Positions 33,051-46,404 are shown, counted from the first letter of the stretch. The stretch: DNA of 64,000 nt from Hyalella azteca (GCF_000764305.2 NW_025937524.1:1-64000), one strand, 5' to 3'. Notes: a model not told the origin generated them from the letters alone. Made by a program: numbers and translations.

Positions 33051-35628
33051 AAAACATTCAAGTGTCAGGTCTATGCTAGCTCCTAAACTTGTCATATGCC
33101 TCTAAAGAAAATCATCAAATTTGCAAGTCTAATAGTGTTAAACATACGCCATGAATTTGTCTATGCTCAGAATATTTCCTTTTCCTTGACTGATTTTCAA
33201 CAATGGGGGTTTTTATTGTTAATTGAAATATGAGTTTATCTCATATTAGACGTGCAACTTAGCAGATCATTTGTGCATAAAAATATAGGGCCTGCCATCA
33301 CTCCAGCACCCATGCAGCGCTCTTTTACCGTCCAATGATGCATTAGTGAGAAAGTGACGCGCTTTTTGCCAACTCAGCAGCGTTTTAGGCTCCGCGGAGC
33401 AGACATAAGCGGCTTGAGATCGTCACGCCTTTTAACGGACTAATATCTTAACTTCGTCTGCGACTTGATACGAGGCATCAAACGCCTGTAACTACCACCG
33501 CTGGGCTCTAAATATTAAATAATAGTTAAGTTCTCTTCAGCAAAAAGAATATTTTATATAAAAACTGAACCTCGTCATCGAATTTTCGATAAAAAATGGC
33601 TCAATATACGAAGTGCCAAAATCATGATGTGTGGGAATAAATTATTTAAGAGTAAAATTATATTCGTGGGTCCGCTTTTGCTTCGATATTTTGTCAGTGT
33701 ATCTGCATTGAGTAGCTTCAAACTGTGAGGTCTCACGAGCCCCTAGCTAACTTCCTATCTCTGTGAAGACATCGTATAACTTGGATAACTTTTGAGAGTC
33801 TGTGAGCTATATACTCTCTGGGACTGCGCTCCGTACGTCAAATTGTGATAACCCGGGCCAAGAGGGGTCAATTGACCAACTTTTTTATCGAAAAAATCCG
33901 TTGATTTCTTATCTCATATGGGTATTTAATTTAATTTTTTACCGAATAAAAAGAACATTCGAAATTTACTTGTCGCCAAAAAGAATATTCGTGATTTTCT
34001 CATCGCAAAATAAAAATTTTTTTTTTCTGTAATCGCAGTTGAATTGACATATTAAAACATCATAATGTGCAGGGGCGTTTAAGTTCAGTCAAACGTTAAC
34101 GAAATTTCATTCAACTCAAATGATTCCGCTCATAATTATTTATTATTGACCAAAATGTATAAACATTTGTTTGGACTGCCGAATATTTAGACAGCATATA
34201 GAGTTTGAAGCTCATACCGGGCGGATGTTGAAATTAAGCTTCGTTGCTGAAAAATGATAAATTATAACTTTAAATCTATAATGTAAAATTATGCACGCAT
34301 TTTTATGTAATTTCTTTCCTAAGACCATTGGCTGAACTATAAAAAACGGTTAAAGAACACATAGCGATTTAAGTTTACGCAGCGGCAGATTTCTCCATGG
34401 TAGGGTTTATCTTGAAAATCCTTCAGGCATGATTGGCTGATGGAGTTACAAACTCTTAACTATTTCTGACAGTATGGCTTTTGGCCTCCAGATCTGCACG
34501 CTCAGGCTCTCCTACAAAACCATGTTTCGAATGTGAGTTCTTTTGTAGTGCAGGGCTAGACGCATGCCCGCTTTCCGCTCCCAGCAACTGCAGAGAGCGC
34601 CGTGTCCGGCTCCGCATAACTCCTCACAAATGACGCGTTCGTCGGCCGTGTCCGTTCCACTCAACACAACGACGTTCATCTCAATTTTCCATCTAATATT
34701 CCGCTGTTACTAAGATTAAACGATTTGAAATGGAGCTTTTTCAGAATGGTTCTGAAGCAACGAAAGCATAAGAGATACTAGCCGGAAAACTGGACTGCAA
34801 TAAATTGAGTTTTTTCATAATCACGTGAGACTCCTTATAAAAATTTCACAAGATCTAAATCTCTGGGATTCTATTGATAAAAACCTTAAATTGAGCACTA
34901 ATCGTCTCTTACTACTAGAGAAGTGGAAAGACTAATGTACCAGACCATTTTAAAGTCTCTGCAACGAAATAAAAAAACATTTAATTGAAACTTATCAAGT
35001 CGTAAAAGTAACCGGAACTAAAAGAGTGCACGTCTTCCAACTCTATGTTTATTTATATGAACTATGGATTCTGATATTTTAGGCAAAATTAATTTAGCTA
35101 CTATGTGCCGCAACTAATCAGTAAGCAACACGTATCGCAAACTTTATCGCGTAAGATCCACCGAAAAGTAAAATGAAGAAATGACATAGATGATGATTTT
35201 GCTGACTCATGGACTTATTCTTTCAGAGCGACGTCAGTTTTATTAGCAATATGTTAAATAAAGAGAATATCTGTCGCAATACTCACGAGCGACATCCAAC
35301 TCACGGATCAATGGACATGTCCAAACTTAAGCCATTCTTTTCATGGCTCCTGATTGGTTCACAGCGTCCCGGCTACCAAGTTATCATCCTTGCTCCTGAT
35401 TGGTCCCCATTTTTATGTTGGGATATTGTGTGCTAGGCTAGAGAAAAGTGAAGCCAGAGGTATCATGCAATTTATTGTATATATTAATTTATAGGCTAAT
35501 TTATTATTATATAAATATTATTTAGGCTAATTTATTGTATATATTTTCTTCTTATCAATAACAATAATTATAATTTTTGATCTAACATGGATTGGGCGGA
35601 ACAAAACTTTGCAATCTTTATTTTCGTC
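33051..35628. other. Non-coding, nothing recognised
   Basis: AT-rich sequence with no open frame of interest, RNA gene or tandem repeat. A slightly more GC-rich stretch at 34,550-34,680 has no recognisable content. Confidence 0.5.
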
Positions 35629-35690
35629 TGCAATGTTTTGCAATTGCAAAACATTGCACCACAATTGCAATGCAATTGTGGTGGTTTTCT
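35629..35690. repeat. Two adjacent palindromes
   Basis: 35629-35658 is a perfect 30-bp palindrome (TGCAATGTTTTGCAA and its complement). It is followed at once by the hairpin CCACAATTGCA/TGCAATTGTGG. Both are built around CAATTG and could extrude as cruciforms. Confidence 0.85.
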
Positions 35691-37765
35691 TTTGAAATCT
35701 GTAATTTGCTGGATGTGAGATATTTCGGTAAATTGAGTGAAAATTAATACGAATTTAACCTGTCAACTGAGTGTGTCATAAGGAGGAATCCAACAATGGA
35801 GTGCAATAAAAACTAATGATCAAAACTTAATGATCAACTATTCGCTCCTGAATAAGTAAACTAGCTCTGTATTATATATGAAACATAATCTAGTAAACGA
35901 ATGAAAATAATCATTTTTATGAGAGTATTTTATCTTGTTCTCAAATGTCATCGCCTTTTCATTTTTAAGCCTTACTATCGCAGTTACTAACTGTTCAGCG
36001 GAAATCAATGCACACTTCACCTGAGCGATATAATCTATTTTATTTTATTAAAGAAGTATTTCTGGAACAATTGAATAGTTACAATTAACTGAAAATTAGA
36101 AATAAAAATACGGAAAATACAATAAATAATATGCGTTCATTGATGTTCATGATCGCTTAATTAGGACCTAACAACGCATTAGTGAAAATTTATTTTCTAA
36201 ATAACGATTTAGGACTCTAATAATTTGAAAGCCAATCTTAAGCTTCATGAATCTTAATCTTAATTAGTCATATTTGCTGAACTTGTGCCGCGTTGGGATG
36301 TTGATGTTTGAGTGTCTTGAAACGTTTCATAACCATAAATGACCAATTAATGATAATTATTTCAGCTTACATTGAAGTGTCGATGCCTACATTTATAACG
36401 AAGGGTGTGTTGTCCAGACTGGCAGGTCGCTTACATGAACTTTATAGAGCGGGTCGGCAAAGGAGACCACAAAATTGTAATGAACAGGTCCAAAAAATGA
36501 ATTTTGTTCGTTAATGTAGAGAGAACAAATAATGAAATTGAGGTTCAAACGTCAAATTTCAAGCTTTTCAACCTTTATTGATGAGGTTTTGGCAATTACA
36601 TCGAGCTCTGTGCTGCTGTGGATTGATGCTTCGGATCGGGCGCTAAATGTTCGGCTGCCAAGAACGATCTCCGTGCGTCCAGCATGCCACTAGTTCGCGG
36701 TTAGCGCGGCGGTCGGACTAAACGGAACTAATTTCTCGACTGATGATGGAAGTAATAAAACCGATTCCCTAAATCGGCAGATCATGTTTCGTCATTTTCT
36801 CGGCAGGAGCTAAGCCCCAATCCCTCGAATCAATAATTAAACTTCGTCAAGAAAGTCTACAACGAATCTTATTTTCTAGTTCTATGAGTTTAGACAATAA
36901 TAACTATATATATTATGTTTTATATTTCAAAGAATATTACCTCATGGAACGATTTCAAAACAATACGCCACTTGACGAACAAAATCTTATAGAATAGAAG
37001 CAGCAACTTTAATTTCATGTTTCACTTTACAACGCGTGGGAAAGAGCGCGTTTTACGACCCACCTAAAAACGTCCGAATTCTTCAAGATTAACTTTCTGG
37101 TATAAGTTCAGATCAAATAATTTAATTTTTATCAAATATTCAATGGAGATATCTAGAAATTCAAATTTACGACGCATATATCAGTTGAAACCGATTTGCT
37201 TAGGAATTTCTTAGGCCGCCGGCATACGTATTTGGACTGTTATTTTTCGGGGAAACGGGAATCGAGTTCCTTCTAAAATCTCGAGCATACAGTGCCCCTA
37301 TTTTTCATCGATCTCGTGGAACATTCAATATATAAACCAACGTTTCACGGCCACTCGGCGCGTCTTTTCGTTGTTTTGGGGCCGATGTTTTGGTAGGGAA
37401 AGTAAGGGCGATATTAAGTGTGGAACAGCAGCTTAATTTGACGTGCATGGCGAGGCGAGAAACAAGTTTGTTCATTAGCCCTGCGCCGCCGCTAGCGGGA
37501 TTACCGCTACATCCCTTGGTCAGTCCACCACATTGTTTCGCTCACACCGGGCAAAAATTAACTGGTTCGTCCTTGGAGTTAACTGAAATTTAGGACCGTA
37601 TCCAGTATAAGATCGATTCTAGAGACATTTTTAGGGAGTGTCGTACATGGGTAGAAATGCATACAGTAAGGGCATTATTTCATTTTAAAATTATAAAATG
37701 TTCCCACTTGAAATTTTTCGAACTTTTTGATGGTCTAGGTTTTTTTTTACCGTAAAAAATTACGG
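35691..37765. other. Non-coding, nothing recognised
   Basis: No supported gene. A 67-codon frame at 37390-37593 has no motif or splice context. Confidence 0.45.
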
Positions 37766-38500
37766 TGCCTCGCAGCAGATGTGGGCCTCACAGCACGAGC
37801 GGGCCTCGCAGCACAGGCGGGCCTCGCAGCTCAGCGGAGCCTCGCAGAACAGCGGGGCCTCGCAGAGCAAGTGGGCCTCACAGCACAGGTGGGCCTCACA
37901 GCACAGCGGGGCCTCGAAGAACAAGTGGGCCTCGCAGCACAGCGGAGCCTCGCAGAACAGCGGGGCCTCGCAGAACAAGTGGGCCTCACAGCACAGCGGG
38001 GCATCGCAGAGCAAGTGGGCCTCACAGCACAGGTGGGCCTCACAGCGCAGCGGGACCCCGAGGAACAAGTGGGCCTCGCAGCACAGCGGAGCCTCGCAGA
38101 ACAGCGGGGCCTCGCAGAACAAGTGGGCCTCACAGCACAGCGGGGCCTCGCAGAGCAAGTGGGCCTCACAGCACAGGTGTGCCTCACTGCACAGGTGGGC
38201 CTCGCAGCACAAGTGGGCCTCGCAGCACAGGTGGGCCTCGCAGCACAGGTGGGCTTCGCAGCGCAGGTGGGCCTCACAGCACAGCTGTGCCTCACTGCAC
38301 AGCTGTGCCTCACAGCACAGGTGTGCCTCACAGCACAGGTGTGCCTCACAGCACAGGTGGGCTCCGCAGCACATGAGAGCCTCGCAAAACAGGTGGGACT
38401 CACAGCACAGCAGCCGGGGCCTCTGATGAGCCTCACAGCACAGCTGGGCCTCGCACCCATGTGGGCCTCTGATGAGCCTCACAGCACAGCTGGACGAAAC
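37766..38500. repeat. 18-bp GC-rich minisatellite (about 36 units)
   Basis: The unit is close to GTGGGCCTCACAGCACAG, with CAC/CGC and AGGT/AAGT/GCGG variants and some higher-order order of variants. Because 18 is a multiple of three, several frames stay open on both strands and give six-residue peptide repeats (CEAHLC, AQVGLT). These are not evidence of genes. Confidence 0.93.
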
Positions 38501-39227
38501 AATGTGGGCCAAATTGCGCCGGTCATTTACTTTGTTCACGGGCGCGTACGCGGCGCCGTAAATCGCTTCATGGCTCCACGCTCTCTCATAAACCCAACAC
38601 GACGAGTATTTATCAGGTTTTCGAGCGACTCCCAAATTCCCTTGCTTTAAATTTAAAGAGAAAACTTTAGAAGGCATAATTGCCTTCACATCAGGCCTAT
38701 TCTTCAGCGCCGATATCGCTATGATATGATATGATATGATTTGATAAAATATGATATATGATACTGGTGAGGGCACTTGATGACCAGCCATCATCACCTG
38801 CATGAGATCCACCTTGCCTGCATCGTAGACTTCCAACATGGAAACACAACTTTCACTATATACCGTTTTCCTGATTGTATCCAGACTGTTTGCCGGCAGT
38901 TCTGCCGACTGTTCTACAGACTTTCCACGCCACGTTGATCTCGTGACTGTATCACACACGTCCTACATGGACGCAAGACTTGCCGATTGTTTTGAGACCC
39001 GTTGTAGATAGCGCGAGTCTTAGCTTCCTGCACCAGCAATTAGTGACGTCTGTGTGTCCGTGAAATGTTGTTTGTATGGTCCAAGTGTTACCTCGTTCCG
39101 TGAGCGACAATCCTGCTCTAAAGCACTGCACCTCACAGCTCCATGAGTCGTCAGAGCTATCACTTGTGTCAACCCAGCCTCAGGTCTGCTAACGAGGCCT
39201 CCAAAATACTCACGAGCTGTAGGCGTC

Positions 39228-39386
39228 AATGCGACGAACTTCAAATACAGGTTAACTATAGTTAACCTGTATTAACCTGTTATAGTTAACTTGTTAACCT
39301 GTAAAAAATACAGGTTAACTATAGTTAACCTGTATTTGATGTTCGTCGCATTAGGAAAACACAGCTTATAAGCTGTGTTTTCCTAA
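39228..39386. repeat. Nested palindrome cluster
   Basis: AATGCGACGAAC...CAGGTTAACTATAGTTAACCTG (39228-39272) is repeated in inverse orientation at 39307-39352, and each arm is itself palindromic. It is followed at 39351-39386 by a perfect 36-bp palindrome with the half-site TTAGGAAAACACAGCTTA. The whole could form stacked cruciforms. Confidence 0.88.
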
Positions 39387-39412
39387 ACTTGATCACACAT
39401 GATTCGAATAAA

Positions 39413-39569
39413 TATAACTCAGGACTCACTGCAGGGAGTGGCAGAGAGCGCATTTTCTCTTCGACGAAAACGTGAAGTCACGGACGGACAAACAGACAGA
39501 CGGACAGACAGACGGACGGACACTACGAGCACAATAGCGCCTTTTTCTCATAAATGAGAAAATACGCTA
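39413..39569 (+). mobile_element. Foldback repeat with (ACGG)n core, copy B
   Basis: Same family as at 32886: leader CTCAGGACTCACTGCAG, left end AGCGCATTTTCTC, a GACGGACAGACAG core, and right end GAGAAAATACGCT with one change. Confidence 0.85.
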
Positions 39570-41114
39570 AAAATACGCAAATTTTTATGGAGCGTAATTT
39601 ATGGGGAGAACAAGGATACAATTTAAGGAACATCTCCCTTGGTGAGCTGAGATGCACATGGCGAAGACCCGTTCAGACCAAAAGCTGGCAAGAAAGAAAA
39701 TGAAGTGTCAGGATATTTTCTTTTGAAATGTTCTTTACCGGATTTTGAATAAAGTACATGAAGGATGTTATCATGAGATGGACAATGCAACTCATAAAGA
39801 ATATGAATTACTACATATCAAACTTAGTGACATTATCTTTATCAGGTAGTACATTTTTTTGCCAGTTCAAATAATAACAACTCTTTGTTGAGCAATCAGG
39901 TTGTCATTCCCTGTAAAGAGAAAGAGTCTCTTGAATTTATTTGTTGATCTATTTCATTTGTTGCTCACAATTAAAATTTAATGTCATTAAAATGAAACTC
40001 ATGATAGGAAAATTATTTTATTCGTAGTGTGATGTGATCTTGTTCCAACGTGTTTTGCTCATAACCAACACTCAGATTTAGATTATTCTTCTCAACTTTA
40101 CTCCATGTTGTTTTTTCGTAGTTCAGAAAACATAAAGTTCCAATCAAAACTAACCCAGGTCACTCCACATAACATTGAAGCTACACCGCACCCTCTGAGC
40201 TATAAGTATTGTGGGTAATATCTCTAAGAGCCCCGCCAAGACAGATTCTTCTTGAGTCATCGATCGAAGTTGCATTGTTTACCTGACAGTCAGTTTTGCA
40301 CGGCAAACATCAGACAGTAAACTTCGGCCAACTTGTTTGCTTTGACCAAATACTGGCCTAGCCGTCAGCTTCTCTTCTAATGACGTAACCCTTAAAATAT
40401 TTCCTGCCATATCACTCATTGGCTCTTGCCGCTGGAAATTCGTACATTGAAGACTTGAAAATTCACGACAAATCGAACTTCCAGAAACTCGTACTCCTGA
40501 AATAAAGTTCGGGATCATATGATTCTGTAGAACGAGCGTATTTCATTCAAAGCTTCGCCAAGCAAGTCGTATTACAGCCTGAGAAAATGAATCCATTATT
40601 GACTGCAAGAAGCACTTTCCACGTATCGATTTTAAATTTTTCAGCTACAGGGCGAAATCCGGAATAGTAAGCCTGCTCCAAACGCAACAACTCTGGATTG
40701 TGGAAGCCTCATTCAATACGTAAAAATGATTAAATCGATGTTAGCAAACGCTGGTTGCAGACGGAGGTAGATTTTTCGAACAATGCAATGAAGTTTCATA
40801 AAACTGAACTCAATATGCCATTGAATATTTAAGTGAAGAGCGCACATTCATCGCCTATGAATGCAGTTCATATACTTGTTCAATATCAGGAGCAAATGGA
40901 ATGCTTGTGAATCCTGCGATAATTGACGTCTTAATTATTTTACACGCGGGTTTTCTCATTCATCGATTAATAAGAAATGCGTCACTATAGTATTAAGATT
41001 GATACCCTTGACATATTTCTGTGCGAGACACCGGGCATAATGCATGTATCTATCAGAAATATAGGTTATCATGCCATATATGAGATACAGGGCATATGAT
41101 TATGCATACTAACG
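39570..41114. other. Non-coding, nothing recognised
   Basis: No tandem repeat, supported exon or RNA gene was found. Confidence 0.5.
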
Positions 41115-41535
41115 CAGTACAGCATAACCACTGAGACACAGCCACAGCGCCACAACACAGCCACAGCGCCACAACACAGCCACAGCGCCACAACACAGCC
41201 ACAGCGCCACAACACAGCCACAGTGCCATAACGCAGCCACAGCGCCACAACACAGCCACAGGGCCACAACACAGCCACAGAGCCACAATACAGCCACAGC
41301 GCCACAACACAGCCACAGAGCCACAACACAGCCACAGAGCCACAACACAGCCACAGCGCCACAACACAGCCACAGCGCCACAACACAGCCACAGCGCCAC
41401 AACACAGCCACAGAGCCACAACACAGCCACAGAGCCACAACACAGCCACAACACAGCCACAACACAGCCACAACACAGCCACAGCGCCACAACACAGCCA
41501 CAGAGCCACAACACAGCCACAGAGCCACACTATCG
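41115..41535. repeat. 19-bp CACAGCGCCACAACACAGC minisatellite
   Basis: About 21 units, with CGCC/AGCC/GGCC variants and a run of shorter ACACAGCCACA units near 41,450. There are no stops on the minus strand in any frame, so three overlapping frames of 139-204 codons exist. They are artefacts. Confidence 0.93.
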
Positions 41536-43989
41536 CCACCTCCGTCTTCAGTCGCCAGGTCTGATTTATCGCCGCGCCACGGCCAGATTTATGAGACCTG
41601 CGCTGAGTTTTCGGTCGCAAACAAGCGAGCGTCAAATGGACACAAATAAAATGTTGCGGGTGCTTCCGAATAATCAATAACAATTAACACAATTAGCACA
41701 ATAAGTTAGGGCGTCTTCCTAATTACAACATGCACAACGAATTGTAGGCGTTGCTGGGCGCAGAATACCTTTGGTACCTGAAGCGTTTTGAATTTGTTCC
41801 ATCATTTATAATGAGAATTTGTTTCATTATTTATGGGGTGAATTTGTTGAATTATTTATTTAGAGTGAATATGTTCCACCATTTATAGGGTGAACTTGTT
41901 CTCAACATTACTTGGGTGAATTTATTCCCAATATTAATGGATGAATTTTCCTATCATTTATAGGGTGAACTTGATCACAACATTTATAGTTTTAAAGGGT
42001 TCGGTTGGTTTAAGCAGCACTAAGCCATCAGTACATTTATTGCACTTTTCCTCGATTATTTCAAACGTTTTTAATCCAAACTCGATGAAGTGAAGCGTCT
42101 TTGGATTTATTTTTTTTTTCAAGTTAAAGGTATTTTCTCGCAAAATCTTGATAGACTTGAACCTTTGCATGCATCAAGACCTCCGATCAATTCCGTCCAA
42201 AATCCGTCGCTATTTCTTGCTCAAAATAGTAGACATGAACGTCTCATAAGTAAAGTTTAACAGGCTATGAACACCTCGAGCTTGCTAGCATTTCTTAACA
42301 CATTTTCCGGCCTATAATAGGAAACGACTTGGCGACCGTTCATCGACACAGCATTTCCGAAAAGTGAGCTCGTTCCAAGGGAGTCGCATTTTTTCCAGCT
42401 CCTAAGGCTGGTTCAGCTCAAAATTGCAGCGGGAATTTGGTTTCTTTATTCACAGGTGCCGTGAGATTTGAAGGTATGGAAGTACGTTGTGTTTCGTGAA
42501 GAAAATATGTACTCTGGTAATCAATGAATTTTTTATACAAATATCTAATTTAAATTAATATCATCCAATAATGATCAACATAGAGAAAGCAATTTTTCAG
42601 TAGAATAACAGGTTTTTCCATCTTAGGCGAGTTTGAACTTATGAAATTAACTGGTCATGAGAATGTTTTAATGATGAGTCGTAAATTGTTGTTACCAATA
42701 CTTGTACGTATGAGCCTACTAGTGTTGATCGAATTCGAGTCTGTGACAGAAAGAAACTATCTTTTTGAGAACAGATTCCTCAATAATACTGAGATATTTC
42801 AAATAAATTTTGACATATTTTTTATGGATTCCGCACGAACCGATAGTCTTCGATACCTCAGCGATGCTGCTCACCGATACGGATGAAAACCTCATCCGCA
42901 AAGAGCTGACGTCCGAGCGTCCGCATTCAAAGAGGCCTTCGGACACGAAACGTCTTCAGACGCGTGCAGATTGTTTTCGCAGTGAATAAAATCATGAAGG
43001 TCAAAAGAGCTCAGTGATGAATTAGCCACTTGTTGGGTGATTCATCAAAATTAAAGACCAAAATAGGATTTACACTCAAAATTCACGATATCTGATTTGA
43101 ATGACTACGAGGATTATGAAATTACTGACAACTTGCTAAGAAATGTTTTTCGATTTGATTCAGAGTAATAAAAATCGTTTCTTGTCGTTTTTACCGTGAA
43201 ATTAATTAATTGGTACTCATTAATAAAAATTTCTCAGGCTGGATTAGATTTTAGAAAATTAGCTGAAAGAAATCTTGATATCAAGTAAAGGCTACACGCT
43301 ACAGAAAACGTATCAAGCTGCTGACGACACTTGCAGGATTATAGAGGTAGGATTGATTTTGTGCAGAAAAGCTTATTGAATATTATTGATTATATTACTA
43401 TATGATATTATTATTAATCATCCCTAAGTCAGGTTGATACACATAATTTTTAGTAGTAGTAAAACTCCTAACTACTTCCGCTGCAAGAATCAGATTAAAT
43501 CGATAAATAAGTTTTGAATGCACCCTATATATTTTTAATTTATATCGTCTTCGGTTTACTGTTTATGTACAAAAATGCGTAATTAGTTACAGTACGCATG
43601 CACAGCTCTATACGGCAACATATTTACTGAAATGAAAAGATATTAGGTTTAAACCAAAAGAAAATAAAGCAGAATGATTATAAATAATCTATACATAAGA
43701 TACAATTTAATTCATATAATATATAATTAATTTAAAATTTATGTTTATAATTTATAATAATAAACATATAACATAATGATTAGATTTGTGAAAAAATTTC
43801 ATGTCACTTCGAAATTTTATTAAGGAATAATCAAAGGTGAAATAATTGCTGTACGATATAATTAATAACAATATAAATAATAATTGTACGATAATAATAT
43901 TATCGTACAAATAGATTATCTCTACGTCTGGGACATTCAAAACTTTAATGACACTTTGCATAAAGAGGGATTGAGAACAAGTTTAGAAA
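41536..43989. other. Non-coding, short GGTGAA repeats only
   Basis: At 41,805-41,970 a degenerate AATTTRTT-CATTTATAGGGTGAA motif recurs about six times. The rest is AT-rich with no supported gene. An 81-codon frame at 42641 lacks motifs. Confidence 0.5.
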
Positions 43990-44285
43990 GTGGAGTATGG
44001 ATAGTGCCACTAACTGCCAGGGTGAGAGCACTGACAGAGGAAGAGAAGAGAGAACAAAGGGAGACGACAGATGGAGTGGACAGAGATAGAGGACAGATGG
44101 AGAGAACAAAGGGAGAGGACAGAGAGAGAGAGGACTTAGGGAGACGACAGAGGGAGTAGACAGAGATTGAGGACAGATGGAGAGAACAAAGGGAGATGAC
44201 AGATGGAGTGGACAGAGAGAAAGGACAGAGATAGAGGACAGATGGAGAGAACAAAGGGAGAGGACAGAGAGAGAGGACTTAGACC
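43990..44285. repeat. Purine-rich repeat (GAGAGGACAGA)
   Basis: Imperfect tandem blocks of ACAAAGGGAGAGGACAGAGA and GGACAGATGGAGAGA form a nearly all-purine strand of about 290 bp, capable of triplex-like structures. Open frames here are compositional. Confidence 0.85.
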
Positions 44286-44661
44286 TCCCCCCACCGCCCC
44301 TGTTTGTCGGTGGCTGAATTTCAGTCTCAATTATGGGCAGGAAAGTAAAAAAACGCGTGCGTTAATTATTTATTTATTAATTATTTATAAATAATTGTCA
44401 ATTATTTATATTATTCATTGTCGTAATTCTAATAGCGTTGTTTATTATTATTATTAAATAGAATTCTTTATTTGCTCATTGGTAGGGACCAATGCTGAAT
44501 GCTGTGAATAAATTTTGGTCAGGACAGGTTGTTCGCTTCGTAAAAGGTTTAAAAAGTAAAGAATCAGCGTAAAATATCGGTTTCAGTTACTACACAAACA
44601 TGTTCTCAATTTGCAGTGATGAAACTATAAGATTTTTCCTACCTTTTTCTTAGCGACTTAT

Positions 44662-44853
44662 TAGCGCATTTTCTCATTTATGAAAAAAGGCGCTATTGTG
44701 CTCGCCATGTCCGTCTGTCTGTCCGTCCGTCTGTCTGTCGGTCCGTCTGTCCGTCTGTCTGCCTGTCTGTCCGTCCGTCTGTCCGTGACTTCAAGTTTTC
44801 GTCAACGAGAAAATGCGCTCTGTCACTCACTGCAGTGAGTACTGAGTTATAAT
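44662..44853 (-). mobile_element. Foldback repeat with (ACGG)n core, copy C
   Basis: Inverse orientation of the 32886 family: TTAGCGCATTTTCTC at the left, a (CCGTCTGT)n core of about 85 bp, GAGAAAATGCGCT, then the leader CACTGCAGTGAGTACTGAG. It has the longest tetranucleotide core of the three copies. Confidence 0.88.
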
Positions 44854-45328
44854 TTTTTCGTTGAACCATGCCTAATTTGAAGTGTTCATTCCAGAGCTTA
44901 TTTTTCTGATGATATTCACGCCAACCTTTTTCTCTGATAAAACAGCTATAGCTTTTGCATATATAATAGATTTTTATCGATGCCTGAGGCATAATGACTA
45001 CCTGAGGGCACTACATGTCATCAATAAATCATTTACATTGTTATTTAATATGGCCCAACCTGTAACTCATTTACATGGTTATTTAATAAGATATTCAATA
45101 TAGACTTGAAGGCTCACTGCTCTATCGGCAGGAGGATGTGGCGAGCTCAAAATGTTCAAACACTCTCGTCAATATCGATGAATTAGATGGTCCTTTGGGC
45201 GCTGCTTTGAAGCCGCTGAAATCTTGAGGCTTGGGAAATGAGGAACGTGTCGATATTATAATATAATATCGTGTCTATTAATATTATATATTGTCTATTA
45301 ATATTATTATTAATATATAATAGGAACG

Positions 45329-45597
45329 TGTCATGCCTGAGCACAGAGTTGTGCGTGAGCGATGCTTACTGTTTTACAGCTCTCGTACGTCTAGTTTCTC
45401 ATGCAAATTTTATTTATTATCGCGCTCAGTTTTTTGGTTTACTACCAAAAAGGGGATAAAATTGAGCACAGAGTTGTGCGTAAGCGATGCTTACTGTCGG
45501 GCGAGAATTTTACAGCTCTCGTACGTCTAGTTTCTTATGCAAATTTTATTTATTGTCGCGCTCAGTTTTTTGGTTTACTACCAAAAAGGGGATAATT
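45329..45597. repeat. Tandem duplication of about 130 bp
   Basis: GAGCACAGAGTTGTGCGT to ACTACCAAAAAGGGGATAA occurs twice in direct order (from about 45338 and 45463). The copies differ by an 11-bp insertion (CGGGCGAGAAT) in the second and a few substitutions. Confidence 0.9.
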
Positions 45598-45868
45598 TCT
45601 TAGATAAGTTTGATGGAGAATTGACTGGTGCTCCTAAAGGGAGGTAAATGTAAAGCCTTTGTAGTGTCTCATATGCAATGTCTCGAATCATATTTCTGAA
45701 ACAGAATACAAAGTGACGGTGTAAGATTGTAAAATCTCTGGACTGGATGGCGGTAAAATTGCTGAAAATTATTATAAAAAGTAGGAGTATGTGAGCAAAA
45801 GCACTTGTATGTAGCATGTCTACTACCATTATAAATTTTAATCGTCGTGCACTATTTCCAAGACAATT

Positions 45869-45998
45869 AATGTTTCTACAAGACTTAACTTAATGTTTCT
45901 ACAAGACTTTATGTTTCTACAAGACTTTATGTTTCTACAAGACTTTATGTTTCTACAAGACTTTATGTTTCTACAAGACTCTATGTTTCTACAAGGCT
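45869..45998. repeat. 18-bp ATGTTTCTACAAGACTTT repeat
   Basis: Seven to eight units. The multiple-of-three length gives an artefactual MFLQDF peptide repeat. Confidence 0.9.
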
Positions 45999-46307
45999 TA
46001 GCTTGTTTGAATGCAAGATCATTTAACCATCTGGCGTCAGGTCAGAACATCTCTCAGCACATCTGCCGAGCAGTTCTTTGTGTATGGGCTGTCCATGCTG
46101 GCGCGTAAGCCAGAGCGACAAATCTTGCTGCTTGTGTCACTAAAGTATCAATAAAAAACGAGACAAGATGCAGGGAGAGAGCCCCCTAAGTCTGGAGGTC
46201 GGGCGGGCTAGGCCTTGTGATGGATGAGTTCGAACAGCGCCGTATAAATCAAGTGACGCAGGGTCAACATTCCGGGCCTTCTTCTTCCTTACATAGGCTG
46301 GTCTCTG

Positions 46308-46404
46308 TCCCACTCTCTGCTCCCTCTCACATGTCCCACTCTCTGCTCCCTCTCACATGTCCCACTCTCTGCTCCCTCTCACATGTCCCACTCTCTGCTC
46401 CCTC
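46308..46404. repeat. 26-bp pyrimidine-rich repeat, four units
   Basis: CCCACTCTCTGCTCCCTCTC plus ACATGT, repeated almost without change, suggesting a recent expansion. Confidence 0.9.

Noticed and set aside
37760..38959. 399-codon minus-strand frame with CEAHLC repeats
   Set aside because: Most of it is the 18-bp minisatellite, which keeps frames open on both strands. The non-repeat start has no recognised domain, no splice support, and includes a TATGATATGA microsatellite.
41053..41683. Three overlapping long frames (LWLCCG-type repeats)
   Set aside because: The 19-bp unit has no stops in any minus frame; this is composition only.
42641..42886. 81-codon plus-strand frame
   Set aside because: AT-rich hydrophobic translation without a family match or splice context.
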